A DNA stretch of 64,000 nt from a bacterium (GTDB lineage Bacteria; Zhuqueibacterota; QNDG01; JAFGCO01), in contig JAFGCO010000017.1 in assembly GCA_016932575.1 (NCBI GenBank), forward strand, positions 7,693 to 71,692, read 5' to 3'. Below, piece after piece: positions 38,579 through 46,115 of this stretch (its first letter is position 1; each line of letters opens with the position of its first letter). A model generated the notes under the pieces. The model did no database searches and had not been told where the DNA came from. It saw only the letters and a program-made list of their open reading frames with translations. Made by a program: the position numbers and the translations under genes.

Positions 38579-39217
38579 ATGGCGATTCCGTATACGCAAA
38601 AAGTTCTCAACCATTTTATGCATCCCCATAATGTCGGTAAAATAAAGAATGCTGATGCTCAGGCTACAGAAGGCAGCCCGGCCTGCGGCGATATGGTGAA
38701 AGTGTATTTAAAAGTGGATTCAGACACGAAAGTGATTACGGATATAAAATTTGAATCCTATGGCTGCGCTTCCAATATTGCCACCGGATCTATTATCACG
38801 GATCTGGCGAAAAACAAGTCCATTGAAGAAGCCAAAGCGATCAGCTGGAAAACAGCAAACGACGAACTGGGCGGGCTGCCGCCGGTAAAGGTCCATTGTG
38901 CGGTTTTAGCAGTTGATGCGCTAAGAACAGCGATCGAGAATTATGAGCATCAGCATGGATTATTGAAACACAAAATACCCACCTCGGAAGAAATTGTGAT
39001 GAAACGGCTGTCAAGGGTCATTAATCCCCTGGCCGGCCTGGATGTTGTCAAAACCAAGCTGGTGCAAAAGTGTAATATACAGAATGGATGTGCAACGATT
39101 TATCTTGAATTGCCCGAAGATCATCAGTTTGCCGGCAATATAAAAAATGAAATTATTGAGAGGATCGAGCCGCTTTGGGATATTCATAAAGTCATTGTAA
39201 TTTTCAGGGGAGATTAG
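38579..39217 (+). CDS. IscU-type Fe-S scaffold fused to a MIP18/DUF59-like domain
   Basis: 212 residues. Residues 1-125 are an IscU/NifU-N scaffold with the three cluster cysteines Cys36 (PACGD, with Asp38), Cys63 (YGCAS) and Cys107 (VHCAVLA), plus His106. Residues 135-212 (EEIVMKRLSRVINPLAGLDVVKTKLV, CATIYLELPEDHQF, IKNEIIERIEPLWDIHKVIVIF) follow the MIP18/DUF59 pattern found in SufT and in ApbC N-termini. Fusion of scaffold and DUF59 in one chain is unusual. It would build a cluster and hand it on. AAGGAG precedes ATG 38579. The TusA-like gene starts 1 bp after the stop. Confidence 0.82.
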   Translation: MAIPYTQKVLNHFMHPHNVGKIKNADAQATEGSPACGDMVKVYLKVDSDTKVITDIKFESYGCASNIATGSIITDLAKNKSIEEAKAISWKTANDELGGLPPVKVHCAVLAVDALRTAIENYEHQHGLLKHKIPTSEEIVMKRLSRVINPLAGLDVVKTKLVQKCNIQNGCATIYLELPEDHQFAGNIKNEIIERIEPLWDIHKVIVIFRGD

Positions 39218-39218
39218 A

Positions 39219-39443
39219 ATGGATCCGGATATCATTGTTGATGTGATTGGAGAAACCTGTCCTGTTCCATTGGTGGAAATGCGGAAGGCTGTGTTAAAAG
39301 CGGAAAAAGGCAAAGTGATTGAAGTCAAAGGCACGCATCCGGCCTCAAAGCAGGAAATCCCCATGGCTGTGGATTCATTGGGACTGAAGTTGTTGAAAAC
39401 CGAGGAGTCAGATGGAATCTGGCACATCTATATACGACGTTGA
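39219..39443 (+). CDS. TusA-family sulfur carrier
   Basis: 74 residues. The signature VIGETCPVPLVEMRKAV contains CPxP with the persulfide Cys14. Length and the single alpha/beta fold are normal. TusA proteins accept sulfur from cysteine desulfurases or rhodaneses and pass it to DsrE-type proteins or to biosynthesis of thiolated tRNA and cofactors. It is translationally close to the IscU-like gene (1 bp gap) and followed by a hairpin-rich spacer and a DsrE-like gene. Confidence 0.9.
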   Translation: MDPDIIVDVIGETCPVPLVEMRKAVLKAEKGKVIEVKGTHPASKQEIPMAVDSLGLKLLKTEESDGIWHIYIRR

Positions 39444-39517
39444 GACTGTTGAAAAACCATTCTAAACATTATTTTTAACCTCAGGGAGGTTAAATTTACA
39501 ACTTTTTCGACAGTCTC
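39442..39517. repeat. 76-bp double inverted repeat between the tusA-like and dsrE-like genes
   Basis: The outer arms GAGACTGTTGAAAAA (39442-39456) and TTTTTCGACAGTCTC (39503-39517) match at 14 of 15 positions, and the mismatch becomes a G-U pair in RNA. Inside lies a second perfect repeat, TTTAACCTC-AGG-GAGGTTAAA (39474-39494). It could be a MITE, an RNA control element or an attenuator. The dsrE-like start is 15 bp beyond the right arm, with its own AGGTG ribosome binding site. Confidence 0.7.
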
Positions 39518-39531
39518 GTCAGGTGAATTTC

Positions 39532-39945
39532 ATGAAGATGACCATTGTTGTTCATAGCGGTGATTTAGATAAGGTCATGAGCGCTTTAATTCTTGGAAAT
39601 GGAATATTGGCCATGGGTGGTGACGTAACACTCTATTTTACATTCTGGGGATTGCAGCGTCTGGTTCGTGGCAGGTTTTCGAAGGCGCCGTTGTCAAAGA
39701 TGCATTTTATGGGCCTTGGCAAGTGGATGATGGTTCAGAGAATGAAAAAGAACCGGGTGGCCGAACCCGAGCGTTTAATGGAAGATTTCAAAGCGCTTGG
39801 CGGCAGGGTGATTGCCTGTGAAATGACCATGGAATTGATGGGACTTTCAAAAGATCAGATGAACGATCAGTGGATCGATCATTATGGTGCAGTAGGGTCG
39901 TACGTGAAGGAAACAGAAAACGCGGATAATACTTTGTTTATTTGA
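39532..39945 (+). CDS. DsrE/DrsE_2-like sulfur-relay protein
   Basis: 137 residues: MKMTIVVHSGDLDKVMSALILGNGILAMGGDVTLYFTFWGLQ is the typical start of the DsrE2/peroxiredoxin-like group. VIACEMTMELMGL carries the candidate persulfide Cys96. Charged residues around 55-75 (KMHFMGLGKWMMVQRMKK) suggest membrane or protein contact. It would receive sulfur from the TusA-like protein. ATG 39532 has AGGTG 8 bp upstream; an in-frame GTG at 39523 is less likely. The TGA stop (39943-39945) overlaps the first GAGTC of repeat region B. Confidence 0.82.
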   Translation: MKMTIVVHSGDLDKVMSALILGNGILAMGGDVTLYFTFWGLQRLVRGRFSKAPLSKMHFMGLGKWMMVQRMKKNRVAEPERLMEDFKALGGRVIACEMTMELMGLSKDQMNDQWIDHYGAVGSYVKETENADNTLFI

Positions 39946-40080
39946 GTCTTAAGGTCGTTGAGTCGTAGAGTCATAGGGTCGTTGTTAGAGAAGCTGAAAC
40001 GGAGCGTGGGCGAGACGGAGAAACGGAGAGAAAAAAAAGAAACAAGAATCAAGAAATAAGAATCAAGAAACAAAATAAAA
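39944..40080 (+). repeat. Composite octamer repeat region B (3' of dsrE-like gene)
   Basis: GAGTC-type octamers (39944-39985) start inside the stop codon of the preceding gene. They are followed by the GAAACGGAGC/GAGACGGAGAAACGGAG block (to about 40030) and AAGAATC/AAGAAAC heptamers to about 40070. The order of modules is the same as in region A, but the MITE-like core is missing. Confidence 0.85.
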
Positions 40081-40160
40081 AAACAATGCTTAAGTCACAA
40101 AGTTCAAATCTCAGACAAGACAAAATGATGCATATTCACAATATCAAGGGAGGATTGTTT

Positions 40161-41018
40161 ATGAATCAGAAAATTATTATGCTGATTTTCATTGTAATCA
40201 AGATGTCAGCGTTTACCCAGGATACAATTCAGGGATCGTATCACTATACCTACGGAGATAATGAAAGCCTGGTTGAAGCACGGAAAACCTGTAAGGATCT
40301 GGCAATCCGTGATGCGATCGAATCTTATTATATTTTTGTCGAATCCTCAACTGAGGTTGAAAATGCCACGTTGAAAGAGGATATTATCAACACAATTTCT
40401 GCCGGCTATATGAAAAATCTGACTGTCATCGATCAGACAGAAGAAGGGCGTACAATTTCTACAACGGTTGAAGCCGAGGTTGATCCTGAGCAAGTTCAAT
40501 CTCTGGTACAAAAAATGGTGAATGCTTCTATGAAAACCGACCAGGCCGATAGCAATAAAACAGCTTCTTTATCTTCAGATCAGGTGGAAACTCTGGAATC
40601 CCTGCTTGCAAGGTATGAAAAATGGATGACAAAAACTGAAACCGACTGGAACGAGAAAAATTACGATAGTGCATACAGCAGAATTCAGAAAGTACAGAAA
40701 CAACTGGAAGCACATGAACAAAAAGGAGCGACCTCTTTTCAAAAATCCCTGTATCTGTGTATTCACAAACGGACGGTGCTCTTGAAGCATCTGCTTAGAC
40801 TGGAACAGGCCGAGCAGAATGCAAAAAGAAAAATAATTGTGCGGTCGCAGAACAGACAGGTTGCTCAGGATGCCATTCAATTGCGAGACGCAATTAATGA
40901 TTTAAAATCGGTTCCGGTTTCAACTCAGGAGCAGAAAAACTTGCGTGATATCTGGGTTAAACGAAGCCGGACGGCCCTGGAGCGGGCGAAAAATAAAATT
41001 AAGGGCTCAAGGGGATAA
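40161..41018 (+). CDS. Periplasmic protein with LPP20/FlgT-N-like domain
   Basis: 285 residues. The signal peptide is MNQKIIMLIFIVIKMSAFTQ. Residues 25-130 (GDNESLVEARKTCKDLAIRDAIESYYIFVESSTEVEN ... ISTTVEAEVDPEQV) show the helix-strand pattern shared by LPP20-like and FlgT N-terminal domains, seen again in two genes downstream. The rest is a charged coiled-coil-like helix (YEKWMTKTETDWNEKNYDSAYSRIQKVQKQLEAHEQ). GGGAGG is 10 bp before ATG 40161. Likely an envelope protein acting with the genes to 47015; exact function unknown. Confidence 0.65.
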   Translation: MNQKIIMLIFIVIKMSAFTQDTIQGSYHYTYGDNESLVEARKTCKDLAIRDAIESYYIFVESSTEVENATLKEDIINTISAGYMKNLTVIDQTEEGRTISTTVEAEVDPEQVQSLVQKMVNASMKTDQADSNKTASLSSDQVETLESLLARYEKWMTKTETDWNEKNYDSAYSRIQKVQKQLEAHEQKGATSFQKSLYLCIHKRTVLLKHLLRLEQAEQNAKRKIIVRSQNRQVAQDAIQLRDAINDLKSVPVSTQEQKNLRDIWVKRSRTALERAKNKIKGSRG

Positions 41019-41058
41019 AGAATCAAGAAACAAGAAACAGGAATTAAGACATAAAAAA
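41019..41058 (+). repeat. Heptamer repeat block C (AAGAATC/AAGAAAC)
   Basis: Starts with the stop codon of the preceding gene and consists of AAGAATC, AAGAAAC and AAGAAACAGG-like units. It leads directly into a MITE-like element. Confidence 0.7.
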
Positions 41059-41168
41059 ATGAGTAAACGAGTTCCCTTTATTTCCGCCACTGTGGATATT
41101 TATACTGTTTGTGTATTTTATTGGAGTAGGGGGTGATAAAAAATTTCAAATTTACTCATCTACCCATT
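41059..41168. mobile_element. MITE-like element, copy 2 (degenerate)
   Basis: Left arm ATGAGTAAACGAGT (41059-41072), then a core that starts TTCCCTT and keeps the order of copies 1 and 3 with many changes (CCGCCACTGTGG, GTTTGTGTATTTT). The right arm is TTTACTCATCTACCCA (41151-41166). Clearly related but decayed. It ends shortly before the signal-peptide gene at 41225. Confidence 0.5.
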
Positions 41169-41224
41169 CTGGCATGCCAAAGGATTTTATTGATAGCAAT
41201 ATTTTATTTATGAGGAGCAGAATC

Positions 41225-42130
41225 ATGAAGAATTGGGTCCGGATATTGCGTTTTGCAGTATTTTTATCATTCATTGTCCATTTTTTGTTGCCGGCTAAGG
41301 CAGATTTCTCCCTGCTGCTGCCATCGGAATCTGTTCTGACAGGATGGGAGACGCGGGAAGCACCGGATGTGTACAATCCCCCCACATTATATGAATATAT
41401 CAATGGTGAAGCGGAATTGTATCATCGATACGGATTTGTCAGGCTGGTTACTCAGACCTATTATCGGTCAGATTCAGAAGATTCATCCATCACAGTCAAT
41501 CTTTATGATATGGGATCACCTGAGAACGCTTTTGGTATCTATGCCAGTTATCGATATCCGGATTATCAGTATGAAAATTTAGGCGCTGAAGCCATTGTTT
41601 CAGAATACAACATCAAATTTTATCAGGGACAGGCATTTGTAGATATCAGTGCCTGGGACAGCGGTCCCGTATATTCAAAGGGAATGCATTTGATGGCAAC
41701 CGAGATTTCAAAGAAAATTCAGGGTGAAAAAACCGCTCCGGAAATAACAACCTTGCTGCCCCGAAAGCACAGGATTGTAAAAACATTAAAATATCATCCC
41801 AAAGAAATGCTCAACCAGTCCTTTCTGGGAGCGGGTATTGAAGCCGACTATGAAATGAATCAGGACCGGGGCACCGGATTTATTGTTTTTTGTGAATCCG
41901 ACAGTGCTGCTGATGCGTCCGTATCAAGACTTAAGACATTTTATCAAAATATGGGAGATTCGCTTGTACCGGATGAACAGTCAGAAGTTTTGGTTATATT
42001 TAAAAACGACCGTGATGAATACCTGATCTTTTGTCCGAGAAAATCATATATTCTGGGCTCCAGAGGATTTAAGCGTATAAAAACCGGTCAAATTTTAATT
42101 CAAGAGACCGGCAAGAGTATGGCAAATTGA
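41225..42130 (+). CDS. Secreted DUF6599-like protein, function unknown
   Basis: 301 residues. A signal peptide (MKNWVRILRFAVFLSFIVHFLLPAKA) is followed by a domain with PPTLYEYINGEAELYHRYGFVRLVTQTYYR and DMGSPENAFGIYASYR, the pattern I associate with DUF6599. GAGGAG about 8 bp upstream supports ATG 41225; an in-frame ATG at 41111 would put 38 residues from the repeat region in front of the signal peptide. No catalytic motif recognised. It sits inside the LPP20/FlgT/CsgG-like gene group. Confidence 0.6.
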   Translation: MKNWVRILRFAVFLSFIVHFLLPAKADFSLLLPSESVLTGWETREAPDVYNPPTLYEYINGEAELYHRYGFVRLVTQTYYRSDSEDSSITVNLYDMGSPENAFGIYASYRYPDYQYENLGAEAIVSEYNIKFYQGQAFVDISAWDSGPVYSKGMHLMATEISKKIQGEKTAPEITTLLPRKHRIVKTLKYHPKEMLNQSFLGAGIEADYEMNQDRGTGFIVFCESDSAADASVSRLKTFYQNMGDSLVPDEQSEVLVIFKNDRDEYLIFCPRKSYILGSRGFKRIKTGQILIQETGKSMAN

Positions 42131-42331
42131 TGAAAATTAAACTTGACAATAGAATTTGTCCTAAATAAATTGATCAGTGAACAAAAATCATTGAAATCCG
42201 TAAACAAAAAAGTGTTTGACTTTGTCATTAAAATGAATATTTTTATGATAACATAACCTGTCAGGAACTGATTGAATAAGAGTTATCAATAATATTGGCA
42301 AAAAACAAATATTAAGGTCATAAAATATAAA

Positions 42332-42404
42332 GCGAATGTAGCTCAGATGGTAGAGCGCCAGCTTCCCAAGCTGGATGTCGCGGGTTCGAATCCCGTCATT
42401 CGCT
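42332..42404 (+). tRNA. tRNA-Gly (anticodon CCC)
   Basis: Cloverleaf: acceptor GCGAATG/CATTCGC, D-stem GCTC/GAGC, anticodon stem CCAGC/GCTGG with loop TTCCCAA (anticodon CCC, reading GGG), and a T arm with TTCGAAT. The 3' CCA is not encoded. Confidence 0.95.
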
Positions 42405-42450
42405 CATTTTTATGAAGCGACCTCTTGAACAAATAAAGGAGGAAAACACC

Positions 42451-43368
42451 ATGTTATCTGTGAAAAGAGGCATCTTTGTATTGTTGATCATTGCATTGCC
42501 GATGGCCCTGCTGGGGCAGGGATATGTCCAATCTGTCGGGGCCGCCGGAAGTGTGGATTGGACCAACCAGATGATCCGGGCAACCGGTATTGGAGCAGCC
42601 AATCCCAACCTGCCATTAGCAGCGCAACGTTCAGGCGCTATCCGCGCTGCCAAGCTGGATGCCTACCGCAACCTGCTTGAAATTGTCAAGGGTGTAAATC
42701 TGACCTCAGAAACGACTGTTGAAAATGCCATGCTGCTCAGCGATGTTATCCAGACAAGGGTCGATGGCGTTTTAAGAGGCGCCAGAATGGTCGGAGAACC
42801 CAAGTATATGTCCACCGGTGATGTTGAAGTGGAGGTGGAAGCGCCTTTGACGGGCATTATTGCCGATGCGGTTCTTCCCCAGGCATTTGGTGGCGGAACC
42901 CTCATGACAGGGGGTGTAAAACTCTGCCCGACCTGCGGACAGCCCTGGCCAGCCGGAAAACCGGTTCCCGGTGGTGTCACTTTAATTCAAAGTGCTGAAC
43001 CGCCTTCTGCCGCCGGTACTTCTACAGGTGTGGTTACCGGTTTAATTGTGGATGCATCGGGTCTGGGATTGCGTCCGGCCATGGCGCCTAAAGTGCTGGA
43101 TGAATCAATGAATGAGATTTACGGATCCAAATTTGTCAGCCGGGAATATGCTGTCGATATTGGCATGGTGGGATATGACAAAAATGTGGAAAAAGCTGCC
43201 AAAAATGAGCGGGTGGCTGATACACCGCTTGTCGTGAAAGCCGTTAAAGCGACAGGGCCAAACAAGACAGATGTGGTGGTGAGTGCAGCTGATGCCACCA
43301 AAATTCATAATGCCGCGGCCAATATGAATTTCTTGCAGCATTGCAAGGTGATGTTTATATTGGATTAA
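42451..43368 (+). CDS. LPP20-family envelope protein
   Basis: 305 residues. Signal peptide to about LLGQG. Residues 28-135 form the LPP20 domain (WTNQMIRATGIGAANPNLPLAAQRSGAIRAAKLDAYRNLLEIVKGV ... GDVEVEVEAPLTG), known from FlgP and related lipoproteins; here no lipobox Cys is present. A small CPTCGQPWP knuckle follows (about 155-165), then a domain with GLIVDASGLGLRPAMAPKVLDESMNEIYG and VSREYAVDIGMVGYDKN, typical of long LPP20 proteins in this group. AAGGAGG precedes ATG 42451. It is the second gene of an envelope set ending in a CsgG-like gene. Confidence 0.8.
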   Translation: MLSVKRGIFVLLIIALPMALLGQGYVQSVGAAGSVDWTNQMIRATGIGAANPNLPLAAQRSGAIRAAKLDAYRNLLEIVKGVNLTSETTVENAMLLSDVIQTRVDGVLRGARMVGEPKYMSTGDVEVEVEAPLTGIIADAVLPQAFGGGTLMTGGVKLCPTCGQPWPAGKPVPGGVTLIQSAEPPSAAGTSTGVVTGLIVDASGLGLRPAMAPKVLDESMNEIYGSKFVSREYAVDIGMVGYDKNVEKAAKNERVADTPLVVKAVKATGPNKTDVVVSAADATKIHNAAANMNFLQHCKVMFILD

Positions 43369-43522
43369 AATTAATTTTAGAGAGTGCCCCTGTTGCAGTC
43401 TTAAAAGACAGTTCAACAAGTGGCAAGGGCATCAGAAATTCTGAATGACGGAATGATGTTTGTACCTTCATAGTGATTCGTTCGGATATTTTCTGAACCT
43501 ATTTATAAACAGGAGGTGTCCC

Positions 43523-44677
43523 ATGCGGAACCGAATGAGCATGATCGCAGGACTCATTGCGATGCTGGCCCTGTTGTATGTTGCCTGCGGGCCAAAACCG
43601 ATTCAAAAAGAGTCCATTTTAGATACGCCGGAAAACCATTACCAACAGGGAAACCGTGAATTACAGGCCGGCAATCTTCAGAGCGCATTAAACGAATTTG
43701 AACGTGCCAAAGCACTGGATCCTGATTATCCGGGCGCTTATGTGGGCATGGGTATGGTCGATTTGCAGAAGAAAAATTTCAAATCAGCTTTGGAGTGGAT
43801 CAATAAAGGCCTTGGCAAAGATAAAAAATTTGTGGACGGGCATATTGCCAAAGGTGTGGTGTATATGAAGCAACGGGAAGGTGATGACTGGTTAAAAAGG
43901 TCTGTTAAATGTTTTGACGAGGCTTTAGAGATCAAACCTGATTCTGAAAAAGCACTTTACTTCAAAGGCGTTGCATACAAAAACGCCTATCAGTTTGCGG
44001 AAGCGGCAAAAGAATTTAGAAAAGTGATAGAAATTAAAGGCGATTTTTCTCAACAGGCCAATGATGAATGGGAGCTGATGCAGAAAATCCAGCGTGCAGC
44101 GCCGGGCACAAAGATTGGAATGGAAATCGCACTGATTCCCAAAATCGACCGTGCGGATCTGGCCGTCCTGTTTATCCAGGAATTAAAACTGCCAGAGTTA
44201 CTGAAGAAAAAAGTCAAGAAAACCTATGACACTTCATTTCGTCCGCCGGATGATCCTTCCGCTGTACCCCAGGCCGAGGCAGCTGAAACAGCAGTTGCAA
44301 CGGATATTTCGGGTCATTGGGCCGAAAACTGGATTAAAAATATTCTTGATTACGGTGTGATGGAATTATTCCCGGACAATACCTTCCATCCGGATGAATT
44401 GATAACCCGCGCCGGATATGCCATGTTTATTCAGAATATACTCATTTCAGTCACCGGAGACGAGTCACTGGCATCGAAATATTTCGGCACCGAATCTCCA
44501 TTTCCGGATGTCAACAGCAATCATTACGCTTTTAATGCGATTTCGCTCTGCGTCAGCCGCGGTATCATGAAAGCGGACACAATGGACGGCGCCTTTCATA
44601 TGCAGGATCCTGTTTCAGGAGCAGATGCACTGCTGATCATTCGTGAGCTGCAGAATGCCCTGCGTATGACGTTTTAA
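43523..44677 (+). CDS. TPR lipoprotein with C-terminal SLH-like domain
   Basis: 384 residues. The lipobox ends LLYVAC with Cys22, so it is probably a lipoprotein. Residues 35-185 hold about three TPR units (NHYQQGNRELQAGNLQSALNEFERAKALDPDY; AYVGMGMVDLQKKNFKSALEWINKGL; KALYFKGVAYKNAYQFAEAAKEFRKVI). Residues 260-375 resemble S-layer homology motifs (ISGHWAENWIKNILDYGVMELFPDNTFHPDELITRAGYAMF; FPDVNSNHYAFNAISLCVSRGIM). It would tie a periplasmic or outer-membrane scaffold to the cell wall. AGGAGGTG stands 7 bp before ATG 43523. The FlgT-like gene follows after 15 bp. Confidence 0.8.
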   Translation: MRNRMSMIAGLIAMLALLYVACGPKPIQKESILDTPENHYQQGNRELQAGNLQSALNEFERAKALDPDYPGAYVGMGMVDLQKKNFKSALEWINKGLGKDKKFVDGHIAKGVVYMKQREGDDWLKRSVKCFDEALEIKPDSEKALYFKGVAYKNAYQFAEAAKEFRKVIEIKGDFSQQANDEWELMQKIQRAAPGTKIGMEIALIPKIDRADLAVLFIQELKLPELLKKKVKKTYDTSFRPPDDPSAVPQAEAAETAVATDISGHWAENWIKNILDYGVMELFPDNTFHPDELITRAGYAMFIQNILISVTGDESLASKYFGTESPFPDVNSNHYAFNAISLCVSRGIMKADTMDGAFHMQDPVSGADALLIIRELQNALRMTF

Positions 44678-44692
44678 GGCGGGGAGGTCAAC

Positions 44693-45868
44693 GTGATCAA
44701 GCAAGCTGCAAATATTTGCCTAATATTTTGTCTGTTCATGTCCGGCTTGATTTCAGCTCAGACAGATTCTGACATGGCAAAAGAAGTGACTGCGACGGGG
44801 ATGGGTTCCATCATCAATGATGATGTGGCTCATGCCCGTGATGATGCCATTGAAGATGCCCTGCGCAAAGGTCTGGAGCAGGTCATGGGCTTAATGGTAT
44901 CTGCTGAAACCCTGGTTGAGAATTACCAGCTCATTGAAGACAATATTTTCAGCAAAACTCAGGGGTATGTCCAGAATTACGAAGTGATTCAGGAGGGCAG
45001 GCGCAGTGAATCACTCTACGAAGTGACTGTAAAAGCCGTTGTTAAACTGTCTGATCTGAAAAGTGATCTTGATGCCATTCAAACACTGATCCGCCGAAAA
45101 AATACGCCAAGAATGATGGTGCTGATCGAAGAAACAAATATCGGCGAAACCCCCGGCATGCATCTTGTCACGACGGATTTGAATACTGCAGAGACAGCCA
45201 TCATGGACCAGTTTATGTCCAAAGGCTTTCGATTTGTCGATCAGCAGACGGTTAAGGCAAATCTGGACAGGGCAGCAGCTGCTGCTATCCTGAAAGGAAA
45301 TATAGCCAAAGCTGCTGCACTGGGCAAGTCTCACGGCGCTGAAGTTGTTGTTACCGGGAAGGCAGTGGCCAAAGCCACAGAAACAGAAGCATTCGGTACA
45401 AAGATTCGTTCTCAGCAGGCAACGGTTACTGCACGTGCCATACGTACCGATACTGGTGATATTATCGCCACGGGATCTGCCCAGGGGGCATTTCCGCATA
45501 TTGATGATATGACCGGAGGTGCCAAAGCCATTCAAAAAGCCTGTGCTCAACTGTCCGATGATTTAATGCAGAAGATTCTGGACAGATGGCAATCGGATGT
45601 CAATGTGGGCGCGACAATGACCCTGAAAGTGCAGGGTATTACCGGGTATTCCCAGTTAAAAAAGTTTGAAGCCTCTTTGAAATATTATGTCCGGGGGCTG
45701 ACCACTGTTACACGGCGGGAATATTCCGGTCAATATGCCACTTTTGAGGTCGAAATGAAAGGCAATTCCGATGATTTGGCAGAACGTCTGGATGGTCAGA
45801 ATATCGATGGCATTCAGGTGCGTGTCATTGCAATGTCCCAAAACAGTGTGACTGTCGAACTGAAATAA
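44693..45868 (+). CDS. FlgT-like envelope protein
   Basis: 391 residues. Signal peptide to about ISAQT. Residues 25-115 are a FlgT N-terminal-like domain (VTATGMGSIINDDVAHARDDAIEDALRKGLEQVMG ... YEVTVKAVVKLSDL). The middle (about 140-290) resembles the FlgT middle/CsgG-like fold (ETAIMDQFMSKGFRFVDQQTVKANLDRA; SHGAEVVVTGKAVAKA; ARAIRTDTGDIIATGSAQ). In Vibrio, FlgT, FlgO and FlgP stabilise the flagellum, but no flagellar gene is here. GTG 44693 is the start, with GGGGAGG upstream. Heptamer repeats follow the stop at once. Confidence 0.78.
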   Translation: MIKQAANICLIFCLFMSGLISAQTDSDMAKEVTATGMGSIINDDVAHARDDAIEDALRKGLEQVMGLMVSAETLVENYQLIEDNIFSKTQGYVQNYEVIQEGRRSESLYEVTVKAVVKLSDLKSDLDAIQTLIRRKNTPRMMVLIEETNIGETPGMHLVTTDLNTAETAIMDQFMSKGFRFVDQQTVKANLDRAAAAAILKGNIAKAAALGKSHGAEVVVTGKAVAKATETEAFGTKIRSQQATVTARAIRTDTGDIIATGSAQGAFPHIDDMTGGAKAIQKACAQLSDDLMQKILDRWQSDVNVGATMTLKVQGITGYSQLKKFEASLKYYVRGLTTVTRREYSGQYATFEVEMKGNSDDLAERLDGQNIDGIQVRVIAMSQNSVTVELK

Positions 45869-45920
45869 GAGACAAAAAACAAGAAACAAGAAATAAGAAT
45901 CAAGAAACAAGAAGCAAAAT
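45869..45920 (+). repeat. Heptamer repeat block D (AAGAATC/AAGAAAC)
   Basis: Begins directly after the stop codon of the FlgT-like gene and runs through ACAAGAAAC, AAGAAATA and AGAATCAAG-type units. The following stretch to 46115 is AT-rich and holds a long imperfect inverted repeat (AGAATAAACAGAAAG near 45985 against CTTTTTATTCTGTGTCTTTCTG near 46026). Confidence 0.7.
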
Positions 45921-46115
45921 TAAAATTGACAATTGGGATTTTTGGGCTTTTGTTTTAAAGAGATGAATCAGAGCTCCAGAGAGAAGAATAAACAGAAAGA
46001 AAAGCGCCGGTCAATATCATTTTTCTTTTTATTCTGTGTCTTTCTGTGGTTCTTTTTCAAGTGTTAAATTATTTTTGCAGTTATCAATAAATGATGAATA
46101 AAGGAGTTTTTTATA

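Noticed and set aside
45011-45550. Cys-rich minus-strand frame opposite the FlgT-like gene
   Set aside because: Shadow of a well-supported + strand gene; no ribosome binding site and composition explained by the opposite codons.
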